Assembly (NCBI GenBank): GCA_963169645.1
Contig: CAUJCO010000006.1
Coordinates: 196,096-260,095 of the forward strand
Direction of reading: 5' to 3'
Length of the DNA: 64,000 nucleotides
From: Bacteroidota bacterium
GTDB lineage: Bacteria; Bacteroidota; Bacteroidia; Chitinophagales; JADIYW01
This document shows, one piece after another, positions 27,758-36,162 of this stretch. The position numbers were made by a program, and so were the translations under genes. The notes beneath the pieces were generated by a model. That model worked only from the letters and a program-made list of their open reading frames with translations, searched no databases and was not told the origin of the DNA. Position 1 is the stretch's first letter. The number at the start of each line of letters is the position of its first letter.

Positions 27758-29002
27758 ATGGATACACTAGATAATATTGTAATAGAAGAATCAGAAATGC
27801 CACATGGCAGAAAAAACGAATATTTATTAGTTTTTTTATTGGCTTTTGTCGGTTATTTAGCTTCAGTAGATTCAATGTTGTTGATGCCGCTCATTAATGA
27901 AGTAATTAAAACTTTTCATGTAAGTGCAATTGAATCTACTTTTTTAGTATCATCGTATTCTGTAATGGCTTTTCTTGCCGGAATTTTATCGGCAGGCATT
28001 ATGGATAAATTCGACCGTAAAAACCTATTGATTTATACTTTCATCGGGTTTATTATAGGAACGGCACTATGTGGTTTTGCCTATAATTTTTATCTTTTTA
28101 TTTTATACAGAGGTATCGCCGGCGTATTTGGAGGCATTATAGGTGGCGTTATCACTTCTATTATTAGTGATTTAATTCCATATGATAGAAGAGCAACAGC
28201 AATCAGCATTATTTCGTTGTCTTTTGCAGTGGCGGCCATCACGGGTATTCCATTTGGATTATCGCTTGCCAGTGTGTACGATATACAAATGCCGTTTAAA
28301 GTGTTAGCCGTTATTTCGGGGTTAACTTTATTTGCTTTAATAGTTTGGATTCCGCCGGTGAATGAACATTTGAAAAATATAGAATCTAAGAAAATCCAAT
28401 TTTCGTACGCTAAACAAGTATTTAAAGATACCAATCAATTATATGCGTTGTTGTTGGCTTTTCTATTGGTTTTCGGGCACCAAGTTGTTATCACTTTTAT
28501 TGTTCCATATTTTGAAAATAATATTGGATTTGATAAACATCTTAAATCGTTGATGTATGCAGTAGGTGGTATTGCTACGGTGATTGCATCGCCTATAATT
28601 GGAAAAATTTGTGATAAAAAAGGAAATTTGCCTTCATTCATCATCTTGTTGTTGCTTTCTTTTATTCCAATTTGGGTAAGCACCAATATAAAAGAAGTGA
28701 ACTTGTATTTGGCATTTGGTATTTGTATTTTATTTTTTGTATTTGCTGCCGGTAGAATTATTCCGGCTTATACGATTATGACAGGAGCTACCACACCCGA
28801 AAAACGAGGTGGATTTATGAGTATGCGTTCCGCATTTTTAGAGTTAGGCTCCGGAGTCGCAGCATTGGTATGCGGATTGGTAGTCAGCATTACTCCGGAA
28901 GGCAAGGTGGAAAATTTCAATCATGTAGGCTATATTTCTATTATTAGCGGCATTATTTGTATCTTTATAGCCTTACGAATTAAGGTGGTGAGTAACCAAT
29001 AA
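27758..29002 (+). CDS. MFS transporter (AraJ/DHA-like)
   Basis: A 414-residue major facilitator protein with about twelve membrane segments. The motif A equivalent between helices 2 and 3 is GIMDKFDRKNLL. Helices 4-5 contain RGIAGVFGGIIGGVITSIISDL. It resembles the drug/metabolite efflux branch (AraJ-like) more than the sugar symporters. Directly following galK, it may export an excess sugar or handle a related compound, but the association alone does not fix the substrate. The N-terminal 20 residues are acidic and cytoplasmic. A small membrane protein gene with its own -7 box follows. Confidence 0.8.
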   Translation: MDTLDNIVIEESEMPHGRKNEYLLVFLLAFVGYLASVDSMLLMPLINEVIKTFHVSAIESTFLVSSYSVMAFLAGILSAGIMDKFDRKNLLIYTFIGFIIGTALCGFAYNFYLFILYRGIAGVFGGIIGGVITSIISDLIPYDRRATAISIISLSFAVAAITGIPFGLSLASVYDIQMPFKVLAVISGLTLFALIVWIPPVNEHLKNIESKKIQFSYAKQVFKDTNQLYALLLAFLLVFGHQVVITFIVPYFENNIGFDKHLKSLMYAVGGIATVIASPIIGKICDKKGNLPSFIILLLLSFIPIWVSTNIKEVNLYLAFGICILFFVFAAGRIIPAYTIMTGATTPEKRGGFMSMRSAFLELGSGVAALVCGLVVSITPEGKVENFNHVGYISIISGIICIFIALRIKVVSNQ

Positions 29003-29066
29003 GCCGGTTTCAGTATTATTTTAATTTTATGTTGATTTTTTTGTACCATTTTATTGGTAGATTGTT

Positions 29067-29074
29067 TAAATTTG
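29067..29074 (+). promoter_or_regulatory. -7 box of the 78-aa membrane protein gene
   Basis: TAAATTTG matches TAnnTTTG and lies 17 bases before the ATG at 29092. Confidence 0.55.
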
Positions 29075-29091
29075 TGCAAAATTAATTTTCA

Positions 29092-29328
29092 ATGGCAAAA
29101 ATAACTAAAGTTTTCGGTGCAGTATTATGCGTGTTGGGAACAGTATATTTAATTGTATCTACTTTCTTGTATATGAATACAAATGCACATTTGGATTACA
29201 ATGAAGCAAAGCAAATGACATTTATTCATTCCGGAACTCCTTATTTTTTTATTGTTGCAATATTACTCTTAGCAGCAGGTATTACATTTGCAAGTGATAG
29301 AGTATTGAATAATAACGATCATCATTAG
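29092..29328 (+). CDS. Small membrane protein (78 aa), unknown
   Basis: A 78-residue protein with two likely transmembrane helices (about 7-27, and 47-67), separated by a polar loop containing YNEAKQMTF. No family is recognised. It may be co-transcribed with galK and the MFS gene or expressed from its own promoter box; a terminator lies 38 bases after the stop. The C-terminus ends with NNNDHH, a short polar tail. Function unknown. Confidence 0.65.
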   Translation: MAKITKVFGAVLCVLGTVYLIVSTFLYMNTNAHLDYNEAKQMTFIHSGTPYFFIVAILLLAAGITFASDRVLNNNDHH

Positions 29329-29366
29329 TTTGATAATCGATTTGTTTTCATGGTTATAAGTTTTGT

Positions 29367-29396
29367 CCTCGGTTATTCTTAATCGAGGTTTTTTTA
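29367..29396 (+). terminator. Terminator ending the galK unit
   Basis: A 9-bp stem (29367-29375 with 29380-29388, one G-T pair) and a four-base loop are followed by a T-run to 29395. It overlaps the 3' end of the convergent mnmA gene. Confidence 0.78.
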
Positions 29397-30584
29397 TGCA
29401 ATTATGCCACTTCCAATTAACTCATCACCATCGTACCATGTACAAAATTGCCCCGCTGCAATACCTTTTTGAAGATTTTTAAAGATGATATATAATCCGT
29501 TTTCACGTTGATAAAGGCAACATTCTTCTAAGGGTTGTCTATACCTGATTCGGGCTTTGTAGGTGCGTTGCTCACCAATTTTCAATTGAATATCTTCTCT
29601 TATAAAATGAACATCTTGCGTAGGAATAAATAATCCAGGTCGATTTAATGCAAAATGTTGTTCGCCTTCACCCAAGAAAAGTAGATTTTGTTGTGTATCT
29701 GTTTGTATTACAAATAATGGCTCTTTAAAGCCGCCAATTTTTACACCTTTCCTTTGACCTATGGTATAAAAATGTGCACCATTATGTTCGCCAATAACTC
29801 TACCATCTGTTGCTTTAAATTGATTTGGTTGTGTTAATTGCATCAATTCCAAATCGGTGCAATTCGTAAACTCATATTTATAATTGAGCTTGTTTTGTTG
29901 CGAAGGAATAAGAATGGCATTTCCTTTTTTGGGTTCTAATTGTTGTTGTAAAAAATCTGGTAAGCGAACTTTGCCAATAAAACATAATCCTTGTGAATCT
30001 TTCTTTTCCGCAGTAGCTAACCCTATTTCTTTAGCTATAGCACGCACTTCGGGTTTGGTGAGTTCACCAATAGGAAAAAGAGCCTTGCTCAGCTGTTCTT
30101 GATTTAATTGACATAAAAAATAGCTTTGATCTTTATTGTCATCTTTTCCGGCTAATAGTTGATAAATAGTTGAACTGTCTTTTTCTAAAGTTCCTTTTCT
30201 ACAATAATGACCTGTGGCAACATAATCCGCACCTAAGTTAAGTGCATGTTTTAGGAAGATATCAAATTTTATTTCTCGATTACATAAAACATCCGGATTG
30301 GGTGTTCTTCCTGCTTTGTATTCCGCAAACATATAATCTACAATTCGTGCTTTATACTCATCACTTAAATCCAATGTTTGAAAAGGAATACCTAATTTTT
30401 GTGCAACCAATAGTGCATCGTTGCTGTCATCTACCCAAGGGCAATCGCCTTGAATAGTAACACTGCCATCGTGCCAATTTTTCATAAATAAACCAATCAC
30501 TTCATATCCTTGTTGTATCATTAAGTAGGCAGCTACGCTTGAGTCTACACCGCCGGATAATCCTACTACAACCCGTTTTTTCAT
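29394..30584 (-). CDS. mnmA: tRNA-specific 2-thiouridylase
   Basis: A 396-residue enzyme that thiolates U34 of Lys, Glu and Gln tRNAs using ATP and a persulfide relay. The PP-loop is [16 protein letters not shown]. The first catalytic cysteine is in [12 protein letters not shown] and the second in [11 protein letters not shown], both in their conserved contexts. GHYCRK follows the tRNA-binding region, and the C-terminal barrel is present, so length and order are normal. The start ATG is preceded at four bases by a perfect -7 box TAATTTTG, indicating a leaderless mRNA. Confidence 0.96.
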   Translation of the reverse strand: MKKRVVVGLSGGVDSSVAAYLMIQQGYEVIGLFMKNWHDGSVTIQGDCPWVDDSNDALLVAQKLGIPFQTLDLSDEYKARIVDYMFAEYKAGRTPNPDVLCNREIKFDIFLKHALNLGADYVATGHYCRKGTLEKDSSTIYQLLAGKDDNKDQSYFLCQLNQEQLSKALFPIGELTKPEVRAIAKEIGLATAEKKDSQGLCFIGKVRLPDFLQQQLEPKKGNAILIPSQQNKLNYKYEFTNCTDLELMQLTQPNQFKATDGRVIGEHNGAHFYTIGQRKGVKIGGFKEPLFVIQTDTQQNLLFLGEGEQHFALNRPGLFIPTQDVHFIREDIQLKIGEQRTYKARIRYRQPLEECCLYQRENGLYIIFKNLQKGIAAGQFCTWYDGDELIGSGIIA

Positions 30585-30588
30585 TGAG

Positions 30589-30596
30589 CAAAATTA
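30589..30596 (-). promoter_or_regulatory. -7 box of mnmA (leaderless)
   Basis: The minus strand reads TAATTTTG, then CTCA, then the ATG at 30584. Confidence 0.72.
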
Positions 30597-30630
30597 ATCA
30601 AATGAAAATCAAAATCATATTAACATAATA

Positions 30631-30656
30631 AAAAACCCGCGATAGAAATCGCAGGT
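30631..30656 (-). terminator. Terminator after the secreted metalloprotease gene
   Basis: A 9-bp stem (30635-30643 with 30648-30656) has one G-U pair when read as minus-strand RNA. An A-rich stretch on the plus strand forms the U-tract of the minus-strand transcript. Confidence 0.8.
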
Positions 30657-30689
30657 CCACATAACATTCATGAAATAACCAAAAAGATT

Positions 30690-33164
30690 TTATTTGCTAA
30701 CTATTATTTTTCTAAAGGTAGAACCTTCCGGAAGCCCAAATTTTAATAAATAAGTTCCTGCAGCTAAGTTTGATAAATCAACAGCAACTTGTTGTTCTTT
30801 AATATTGTTGAATTCATTGTAATAGATGGTTCTTCCTGCAAGGTCATACAATTCCAATTTCACATCTTTGTATTCTTTCAACGATAAATTCACATTCACA
30901 AAATTGGACGCAGGATTTGGGAATACATCTAATGCTTCAAATTGCATTTCTGTTTCGTTTACCGGTGTACTAGCTTCTACAGAAAATGAAGCGTTTTGAA
31001 TACAGTTATTTTTATCTTTTACTACTACGTTATAGAATCCGGAATTTAAATTATTGAAAATAGAACTGAAAATTTCAAGCGTATTGTTTAATAAAAAAGT
31101 GTAAGGTGCTGTCCCGCCTGTAACATTAATCAATGCATTCGATGAACCATTGATAACCTCCGTCGTAATATTTACTTTTATAGCTTCCGGTTGTGTAATA
31201 GTTTTAGAATTGCTGGCACTACAATTAAATCCATCTTTAACCGTAACCGAATAGGTTCCTGCAACGGCATTATTTATTTGAGGAATGGTTTGGTTATTAT
31301 TCCAAAGGAATGTGTAAGTACCATTTCCACCAGTTGGCATTGCTTTTAATATACCATTGTTTCCATTGTTGCATGATACATTTTGAACTACATCTACATT
31401 AAGTTTTAATTCAGGTGCAACAGTGATATATGCGATTTTAGTTAAAGAATCTTTAGTGGTATTGTTATATGCAGTTAATTTTATTGCGTATGTTCCGGCA
31501 GTAGTAAATGTATGAGTTGGATTTTGAGTGGTATAATCGATTGTTCCATTATTGGAGATATCCCATTTCCACGATGTTGGATTTCCACTAGATTGGTCGG
31601 TTAATTGAATAGTGAAAGGCACACAACCGGATGTTTTATTACTTGCAAATTGCGTAATGATTGGTGTATTGTTATTTTGTTGCGTACAAATATTTGGACT
31701 TAAAATATGTTTTTCGTAATAACAAGATTTAGTTTGCGTGCTTCTATTTACCACATCTGAAATATTTGCAATATCTGAGTTTTCATTTAAAACTCTTTTA
31801 GTAGCACCATTAGCTAAAGATGGATACATCACTTCTGCGTTGTTGCTATTGTGTCCTTGCCCAAATGCATGTCCTAATTCATGTAATACAACACTTTCAA
31901 AATCATATTGAGTAGATGGTGTTGTTCCCGTACCAAAATAGAAAGACGAATTTGGATTGAAAACCATATCTATCGATTCCGGAAATATTGGAGCGTTTAA
32001 ATTGCAAATAGAATACGAAGTATAGGTAGCTGCTAATGCACCTGCTGGCAAAGGACAACTGGATGTTGCAAAGCTAATAGTGTTATAAACATCTAAGTGA
32101 TCCACGCAATTTGCAGAAGTCATTGTTGGATTGATTTCTGCATTTACACCGGTTTTGCATACCCATTGATTTAAAGCACGCGTAAAACTTGCTTTTGTAT
32201 CTGAGCTCAATGTATTATTAAATGTAAAAGTATAACCACCTTTGTTGTTCGTATTTGCTAAAATAAGCTTGTTTTTTTTGTACTCAAATTGATTGTATGA
32301 AATAGTTAATGGTGTTTCTGATTCTATGGTAAATCCATTTTTATCGATTATTCTGAAAACACCAGTACCCGAGCCTGCAAGTCCGGCTGCAGAAGCACCC
32401 GGAACAATTACCTTAATTTCTGTATCTGTCCAAGATAAGATATAGGTAGAATCCGGAATAGAAATAAATGAATTAGACGATATGCTATTGGCATTTCTAA
32501 ATTGCACAGTGGCGGCACCGGTTTTTTCTTTGAAACCCCAACCGCTAATAGTTAAAACGCTTTGTGTTCCTGCACTGATTGTGGAAGGCGTAAATGCTGA
32601 TATTGCAGGTGTTCCTTCATTGCCTTCTGTTGTGTTATCTTCTCCAATTCTTGCATTACTTACAGAAACAGAAGTAGGTACACCAATAAGATTATATACT
32701 TTATTTAGATTTGTATATTCATCAAATGGGTCTTTTAATTTTCCGGTGAACATATCTTGTTCCAAAAATCCTTGTGCTGCACCATAAATTTCATATTTTT
32801 TTAAGGTGGATGTATGCTGCAAGCCAATAGTGTTGGCATTTAAAAAGAAAATTCCTTCGGAGCCAACTGTTAACTCTGCATTGGGTTCAACAACAATTAG
32901 TTTGCCATCCATTATACCACCCGGAGTAATTATTTCGATTTTTGATGCGATATTTCCTTTTAATGCATTGTCAACATCAATAGTATGGATAGTATATATA
33001 AGCGTTTTTTCTGCATTCCAACAATAATCTTGTTTGATTACTTTACCTTGGATGATAGTAGTTGCTTTTTGGGTTCGCTCTTCGATGGGTAGTCGCGAGA
33101 GCATACACGTTGCGTTGCAACAATAGCTGTACGCTATTGCGAACAATAATAAATAGGGTTTCAT
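30690..33164 (-). CDS. Secreted matrixin-like metalloprotease with IPT, PKD, SprB-type repeats and T9SS sorting domain
   Basis: An 824-residue exported protein. Signal peptide: about 1-19. N-terminal domain: about 30-160, with several cysteines. IPT/TIG-like domain: about 186-290. The metzincin zinc site HELGHAFGQGH is at 428-438, with the Met-turn in EVMYP (446). A PKD domain follows at about 515-585 (WKWDISNNGTIDY, HTFTTAGTYAIKLTAYN), then two SprB-type repeats (about 590-735, containing SVTVKDGFNCS). The C-terminal 75 residues form a type A T9SS sorting domain (DVFPNPASNFVNV, LYDLAGR, AAGTYLLKF). It is probably exported by the type IX system and attached to, or released from, the cell surface to digest protein. 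Substrate unknown. Confidence 0.88.
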   Translation of the reverse strand: MKPYLLLFAIAYSYCCNATCMLSRLPIEERTQKATTIIQGKVIKQDYCWNAEKTLIYTIHTIDVDNALKGNIASKIEIITPGGIMDGKLIVVEPNAELTVGSEGIFFLNANTIGLQHTSTLKKYEIYGAAQGFLEQDMFTGKLKDPFDEYTNLNKVYNLIGVPTSVSVSNARIGEDNTTEGNEGTPAISAFTPSTISAGTQSVLTISGWGFKEKTGAATVQFRNANSISSNSFISIPDSTYILSWTDTEIKVIVPGASAAGLAGSGTGVFRIIDKNGFTIESETPLTISYNQFEYKKNKLILANTNNKGGYTFTFNNTLSSDTKASFTRALNQWVCKTGVNAEINPTMTSANCVDHLDVYNTISFATSSCPLPAGALAATYTSYSICNLNAPIFPESIDMVFNPNSSFYFGTGTTPSTQYDFESVVLHELGHAFGQGHNSNNAEVMYPSLANGATKRVLNENSDIANISDVVNRSTQTKSCYYEKHILSPNICTQQNNNTPIITQFASNKTSGCVPFTIQLTDQSSGNPTSWKWDISNNGTIDYTTQNPTHTFTTAGTYAIKLTAYNNTTKDSLTKIAYITVAPELKLNVDVVQNVSCNNGNNGILKAMPTGGNGTYTFLWNNNQTIPQINNAVAGTYSVTVKDGFNCSASNSKTITQPEAIKVNITTEVINGSSNALINVTGGTAPYTFLLNNTLEIFSSIFNNLNSGFYNVVVKDKNNCIQNASFSVEASTPVNETEMQFEALDVFPNPASNFVNVNLSLKEYKDVKLELYDLAGRTIYYNEFNNIKEQQVAVDLSNLAAGTYLLKFGLPEGSTFRKIIVSK

Positions 33165-33256
33165 GTTCTGTCAATTATGTTTCTAAAATAGGGTAATTCA
33201 AATGTAATAATAGATTTTGGATTTGTCAAGTATATTTCAATATATAACAAAACATT

Positions 33257-33270
33257 TTGATGTGTATCAA
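33257..33270. promoter_or_regulatory. Perfect FNR-type box on the miaE promoter
   Basis: TTGAT-GTGT-ATCAA matches the FNR consensus TTGAT-N4-ATCAA at all ten positions. It overlaps the expected -33 region of the miaE promoter. With transcription starting at the ATG, its centre is at about -31.5, a position more compatible with repression than with class II activation. A Crp/Fnr gene is 1.6 kb downstream. Confidence 0.65.
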
Positions 33271-33282
33271 CCCAAAATCGCT

Positions 33283-33290
33283 TATTTTTG
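33283..33290 (+). promoter_or_regulatory. -7 box of miaE (leaderless)
   Basis: TATTTTTG is followed by CAGT and the ATG at 33295. It decides the start over an upstream in-frame codon at 33217, which would precede the promoter. Confidence 0.75.
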
Positions 33291-33294
33291 CAGT

Positions 33295-33876
33295 ATGTTA
33301 GGTTTAAAATTAGCTACAGATCCTCGTTGGGTAGATTTGGCTTCGATGTCTATTGAGGATATTTTAACAGATCATGCATTCTGCGAGCAAAAAGCAACGA
33401 CAAATTGTATTTCATTAATTCAACTCTATCCTGAAAAAACGTTTATGGTGGATAAATTAATTCCCATCGTTACAGAGGAATGGTCGCATTTTAAAATGGT
33501 GTTAGATGAATTAAAAAAAAGAAACCTTTCTTTAGGGCAACAACGACAAGATAAATATGTTATAGGATTATACGATTTCTTTAAAAAAGGTGGAAGTCCG
33601 GATGAACGATTTTTGGATAGATTGTTAATTGCAGCACTTATTGAGGCGAGAAGTTGTGAGCGATTTAGATTACTTTCATTAGATATTAGTGATGATAATT
33701 TGAAACATTTTTATCACAAATTAATGGTTTCCGAAGCAACACATTACCGTTTGTTTATTGATATTGCTGAATATTATTTTGATAAAGAAGTAGTACGAAA
33801 CAGATGGAATGCATGGTTAGAACATGAAATAACCGTATTGTCAAAATTAGAGTTGAGAGGTGACCGTGTGCATTGA
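33295..33876 (+). CDS. miaE: tRNA-(ms2io6A) hydroxylase MiaE-like
   Basis: A 193-residue ferritin-like di-iron protein. MiaE hydroxylates 2-methylthio-isopentenyl-A37 of tRNA using molecular oxygen. The iron-binding carboxylates and histidines are in DHAFCEQKA, TEEWSHFKMV, EARSCERFRL and SEATHYRLF, the spacing of the MiaE family. The ATG at 33295 gives the typical start (MLGLKLATDPRWV) and lies four bases after the -7 box. A perfect FNR-type box covers the promoter, which fits an oxygen-dependent enzyme being adjusted to oxygen supply. hemF follows after 21 bases, probably in one transcript. Confidence 0.88.
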   Translation: MLGLKLATDPRWVDLASMSIEDILTDHAFCEQKATTNCISLIQLYPEKTFMVDKLIPIVTEEWSHFKMVLDELKKRNLSLGQQRQDKYVIGLYDFFKKGGSPDERFLDRLLIAALIEARSCERFRLLSLDISDDNLKHFYHKLMVSEATHYRLFIDIAEYYFDKEVVRNRWNAWLEHEITVLSKLELRGDRVH

Positions 33877-33886
33877 TAATGATTAA
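33873..33886. promoter_or_regulatory. Weak FNR-like box before hemF
   Basis: TTGAT-AATG-ATTAA matches the FNR consensus at nine of ten positions. It overlaps the miaE stop codon, and no -7 box is visible between it and hemF, so it may be a chance match in AT-rich DNA. Confidence 0.3.
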
Positions 33887-33897
33887 TTGAAGAGCAA

Positions 33898-34809
33898 ATG
33901 GAAAAAATAACTTTAGAACATATCAAAACATATCTTACCGGTTTGCAACAGACTATTTGTACACAATTAGAACAAATAGATGGCAAGGCAAAATTTGTAG
34001 ATGACACTTGGGAAAGGGTAGAAGGTGGTGGTGGCTTAAGTAAAGTAATTCAAAATGGAACTATTTTTGAAAAAGGAGGCGTGAATTTTTCGCACGTTCA
34101 CGGTGCATTACCGGATGTGTTAAAGTCTGAATCAAGAGATGCACAGTATTTTCATGCCACCGGAGTTTCAATCGTGTTGCATCCAATACACCCATTTGTA
34201 CCGATAATCCATATGAATGTTCGTTATTTTTGCATGAGTGATGAAGCAAACGGACAAATTAAAGACGAATGGTTCGGTGGAGGCATTGATTTGTCACCGG
34301 CTTATCCAAACGAAGTAGATACGTTACATTTACATCGCACTTTAAAAGATGTGTGTGATACATTTGATACTTCCTATTATCCAACATTTAAAAAATGGTG
34401 CGATGAATATTTTACCATAAAACATAGAAATGAAATGCGTGGTGTGGGCGGTATCTTTTATGATCACTTACGCCCCGAAAATGAAAAAGAAAAAGCAAAA
34501 TTATTTTCATTTATGCAAGCCGTCGGAAATAGTTTTATTCCAATTTACCAAGAAATTGTACAAAAAAACAGAGCTAAATCGTATTCACAACAACATAAAC
34601 AATGGCAATTTATTCGTCGTGGTCGATATGCAGAATTTAATTTAGTGTATGATAGAGGCACACATTTTGGTTTGCGTACCAATGGCAGAATTGAATCTAT
34701 TTTAATGAGTTTGCCACCTCATGCCGAGTGGAAATATAATTTTACACCCGACGAAAACACAGAAGAATTTCAAACCTTGCCATTTTTTCAACCAAAACAT
34801 TGGGTTTGA
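33898..34809 (+). CDS. hemF: Oxygen-dependent coproporphyrinogen III oxidase
   Basis: A 303-residue enzyme that oxidatively decarboxylates coproporphyrinogen III to protoporphyrinogen IX in haem synthesis, using molecular oxygen. Family blocks are clear: GGGLSKVIQNGTIFEKGGVN near the N-terminus, PIIHMNVRYF, WFGGGIDLSPAYP, EMRGVGGIFYDHL and the basic FIRRGRYAEFNLVYDRGT. The length matches HemF. It lies between miaE and the fnr-type regulator and directly upstream of the haem-rich cbb3 oxidase locus, which gives it an obvious customer. Its dependence on oxygen makes regulation by the adjacent FNR-type protein plausible. Confidence 0.96.
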   Translation: MEKITLEHIKTYLTGLQQTICTQLEQIDGKAKFVDDTWERVEGGGGLSKVIQNGTIFEKGGVNFSHVHGALPDVLKSESRDAQYFHATGVSIVLHPIHPFVPIIHMNVRYFCMSDEANGQIKDEWFGGGIDLSPAYPNEVDTLHLHRTLKDVCDTFDTSYYPTFKKWCDEYFTIKHRNEMRGVGGIFYDHLRPENEKEKAKLFSFMQAVGNSFIPIYQEIVQKNRAKSYSQQHKQWQFIRRGRYAEFNLVYDRGTHFGLRTNGRIESILMSLPPHAEWKYNFTPDENTEEFQTLPFFQPKHWV

Positions 34810-34819
34810 TATTAATCAT
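34806..34819. promoter_or_regulatory. FNR-like box upstream of the crp/fnr gene
   Basis: TTGAT-ATTA-ATCAT matches the consensus at nine of ten positions. It partly overlaps the hemF stop codon. Relative to a weak -7 box (TATATTTA, 34857-34864) its centre is near -56.5. It could be an autoregulatory site; the overlap with coding sequence limits confidence. Confidence 0.4.
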
Positions 34820-34870
34820 TTAATTTCTATATAACAGAATATTGTAATAATTGCCGTATATTTACGATGT

Positions 34871-35578
34871 ATGAAACCGACAGTTGATCATGTAGAATGT
34901 AAAAATTGCAGTACTCGTTTCCAATCAGTGTTTTGTAAAACAGAAAACGACAGAATTACGGAGATAGATGCGGAGAAAATTTGTTCTTCATTCAAAAAAG
35001 GGGAAACCATTTTTAAAGAAGGTTCGTATGCTTCCGGTGTATATTGTATTAATGCCGGAAAAATAAAACTTTCCATGTTGGGTGATGAAGGGAAAGAACA
35101 AATTGTTCGATTAGCAAAACCCGGCGATATTATAGGTTACAAAGCATTACTTTCCGGTGATAGATACAGCGCAACAGCCACTACTTTAGATGATTGTAAT
35201 GTGTGTTTTATTCCACGTGAAATCTTTATGCGTATTTTACAAAAAGACGCTGCCATCTCTTTTGAGATGATGAAAATTTTATCGAATGAATTACGCAATG
35301 CCGAAGAGAAAATAACCCATTTAGCACAAAAACCTGTTCGTGAACGCGTAGCAGAAACTATTTTGTTTTTAAAAGAAACGTATGGTTTAGATGCTGAGAA
35401 AAATATCAATATTGCACTTACACGTGAAGAAATAGCCAACTTGGTTGGCACTGCGACTGAAACTACCATCCGTTTACTTTCCGAATTTAATAAAGAGAAA
35501 ATTATTGAATTAGCCGGAAAAAAAATCAAGATTATCAATCTACCTAAATTGATTAAAACAGCTAATATTTATGATTAG
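34871..35578 (+). CDS. Crp/Fnr-family transcriptional regulator with N-terminal cysteines
   Basis: A 235-residue regulator. The cyclic-nucleotide-binding-type beta-roll covers about residues 30-125 (KKGETIFKEGSYASGVYCINAGKIKL). A dimerisation helix (about 128-152) follows, then a winged helix-turn-helix at about 155-228. The recognition helix is TREEIANLVGTATETTIRLLSEF, with E197 and R201 in the positions that read the TGA of FNR sites. Cysteines C10, C13 and C22 at the N-terminus, plus C109/C112, suggest an Fe-S or redox sensor like FNR, although the spacing (x2, x8) differs from E. coli FNR. FNR-like boxes occur in front of this gene and its neighbours. The target list is inferred. Confidence 0.85.
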   Translation: MKPTVDHVECKNCSTRFQSVFCKTENDRITEIDAEKICSSFKKGETIFKEGSYASGVYCINAGKIKLSMLGDEGKEQIVRLAKPGDIIGYKALLSGDRYSATATTLDDCNVCFIPREIFMRILQKDAAISFEMMKILSNELRNAEEKITHLAQKPVRERVAETILFLKETYGLDAEKNINIALTREEIANLVGTATETTIRLLSEFNKEKIIELAGKKIKIINLPKLIKTANIYD

Positions 35579-35606
35579 TCAAATATGACGAATATCATGT
35601 TTTAGG

Positions 35607-35620
35607 CTGATGTGCATCAC
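35607..35620. promoter_or_regulatory. FNR-like box at predicted -41.5 of the RIC-like/cco operon
   Basis: CTGAT-GTGC-ATCAC conserves the TGAT-N4-ATCA core of the FNR consensus (eight of ten positions). With the transcription start placed five bases after the -7 box at 35643-35650, as the leaderless genes imply, its centre is at -41.5. That is the class II activator position. It lies wholly in intergenic DNA. Confidence 0.6.
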
Positions 35621-35642
35621 GCAATTTTATTTAGAATCTATC

Positions 35643-35650
35643 TATTTTTG
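35643..35650 (+). promoter_or_regulatory. -7 box of the RIC-like/ccoI operon
   Basis: TATTTTTG, a perfect TAnnTTTG match, lies 17 bases before the ATG at 35668 and downstream of the FNR-like box. Confidence 0.68.
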
Positions 35651-35667
35651 TTATAAATTATAGCTAG

Positions 35668-36162
35668 ATGCAGCACTTGTATACATTAAATTTTGAAAAT
35701 TTCACTTCTAAAGAATTATGTTCCTATTTAGAAGATAGAATGTATATTCAAGTGATATCCAATATCGAGAATTCTAAGAAATATGTGTTCGAGTTGATGA
35801 AAGAAGATGATTCTCAAAGCAATGATTTAATCAATAGTTTATTGGATATTTTGGAAAAAGAAATCAAACAATTATTTACGAAAGACAGAATGATACTTTT
35901 TCCCAATCTTATTTCCCAAAATCCTATTAAATTGAATATCGAACCAATAAATGAAATTCATAAAAGGATAAACCGATTATTGGAAAAAATAAGATATTTG
36001 ATGAATAATTTCGTCGTGAAACCGGATTGGACCAGCACACATAAAATTTGCTGCAACGAATTGTATAATCTAGAACAATCCATTTTGTATGTTTTTTATG
36101 TGAAAGAAAATTTCTTGTGGACGAAAATAAATTTGACTAACACACATGCAGTCGTCGAATAA
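35668..36162 (+). CDS. Degenerate RIC/YtfE-like hemerythrin-domain protein
   Basis: A 164-residue helical protein that follows the four-helix hemerythrin domain of RIC (YtfE/ScdA) proteins, which repair iron-sulfur clusters or release iron under nitrosative stress. Corresponding blocks: EKEIKQLFTKDRMILFPNL (63-81) to the second helix ending in LFP, IEPINEIHKRINRLLEKIR (91-109) to PI..MxxEHD...LLExI, and CCNELYNLEQSILYVFYVKENFL (128-150) to the last helix with HIxLENNxLFP. Of the six expected metal ligands only H98 and E147 remain clearly. The others are I27, L69, D73 and F143. It overlaps ccoI by 17 bases, so it is co-translated with oxidase assembly. The family call is from remembered sequence patterns; the metal loss is inference. 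Confidence 0.6.
   Translation: MQHLYTLNFENFTSKELCSYLEDRMYIQVISNIENSKKYVFELMKEDDSQSNDLINSLLDILEKEIKQLFTKDRMILFPNLISQNPIKLNIEPINEIHKRINRLLEKIRYLMNNFVVKPDWTSTHKICCNELYNLEQSILYVFYVKENFLWTKINLTNTHAVVE

Noticed and set aside
33217..33294. Upstream start for miaE
   Set aside because: It would place the start before the promoter -7 box, and the added residues do not resemble MiaE.
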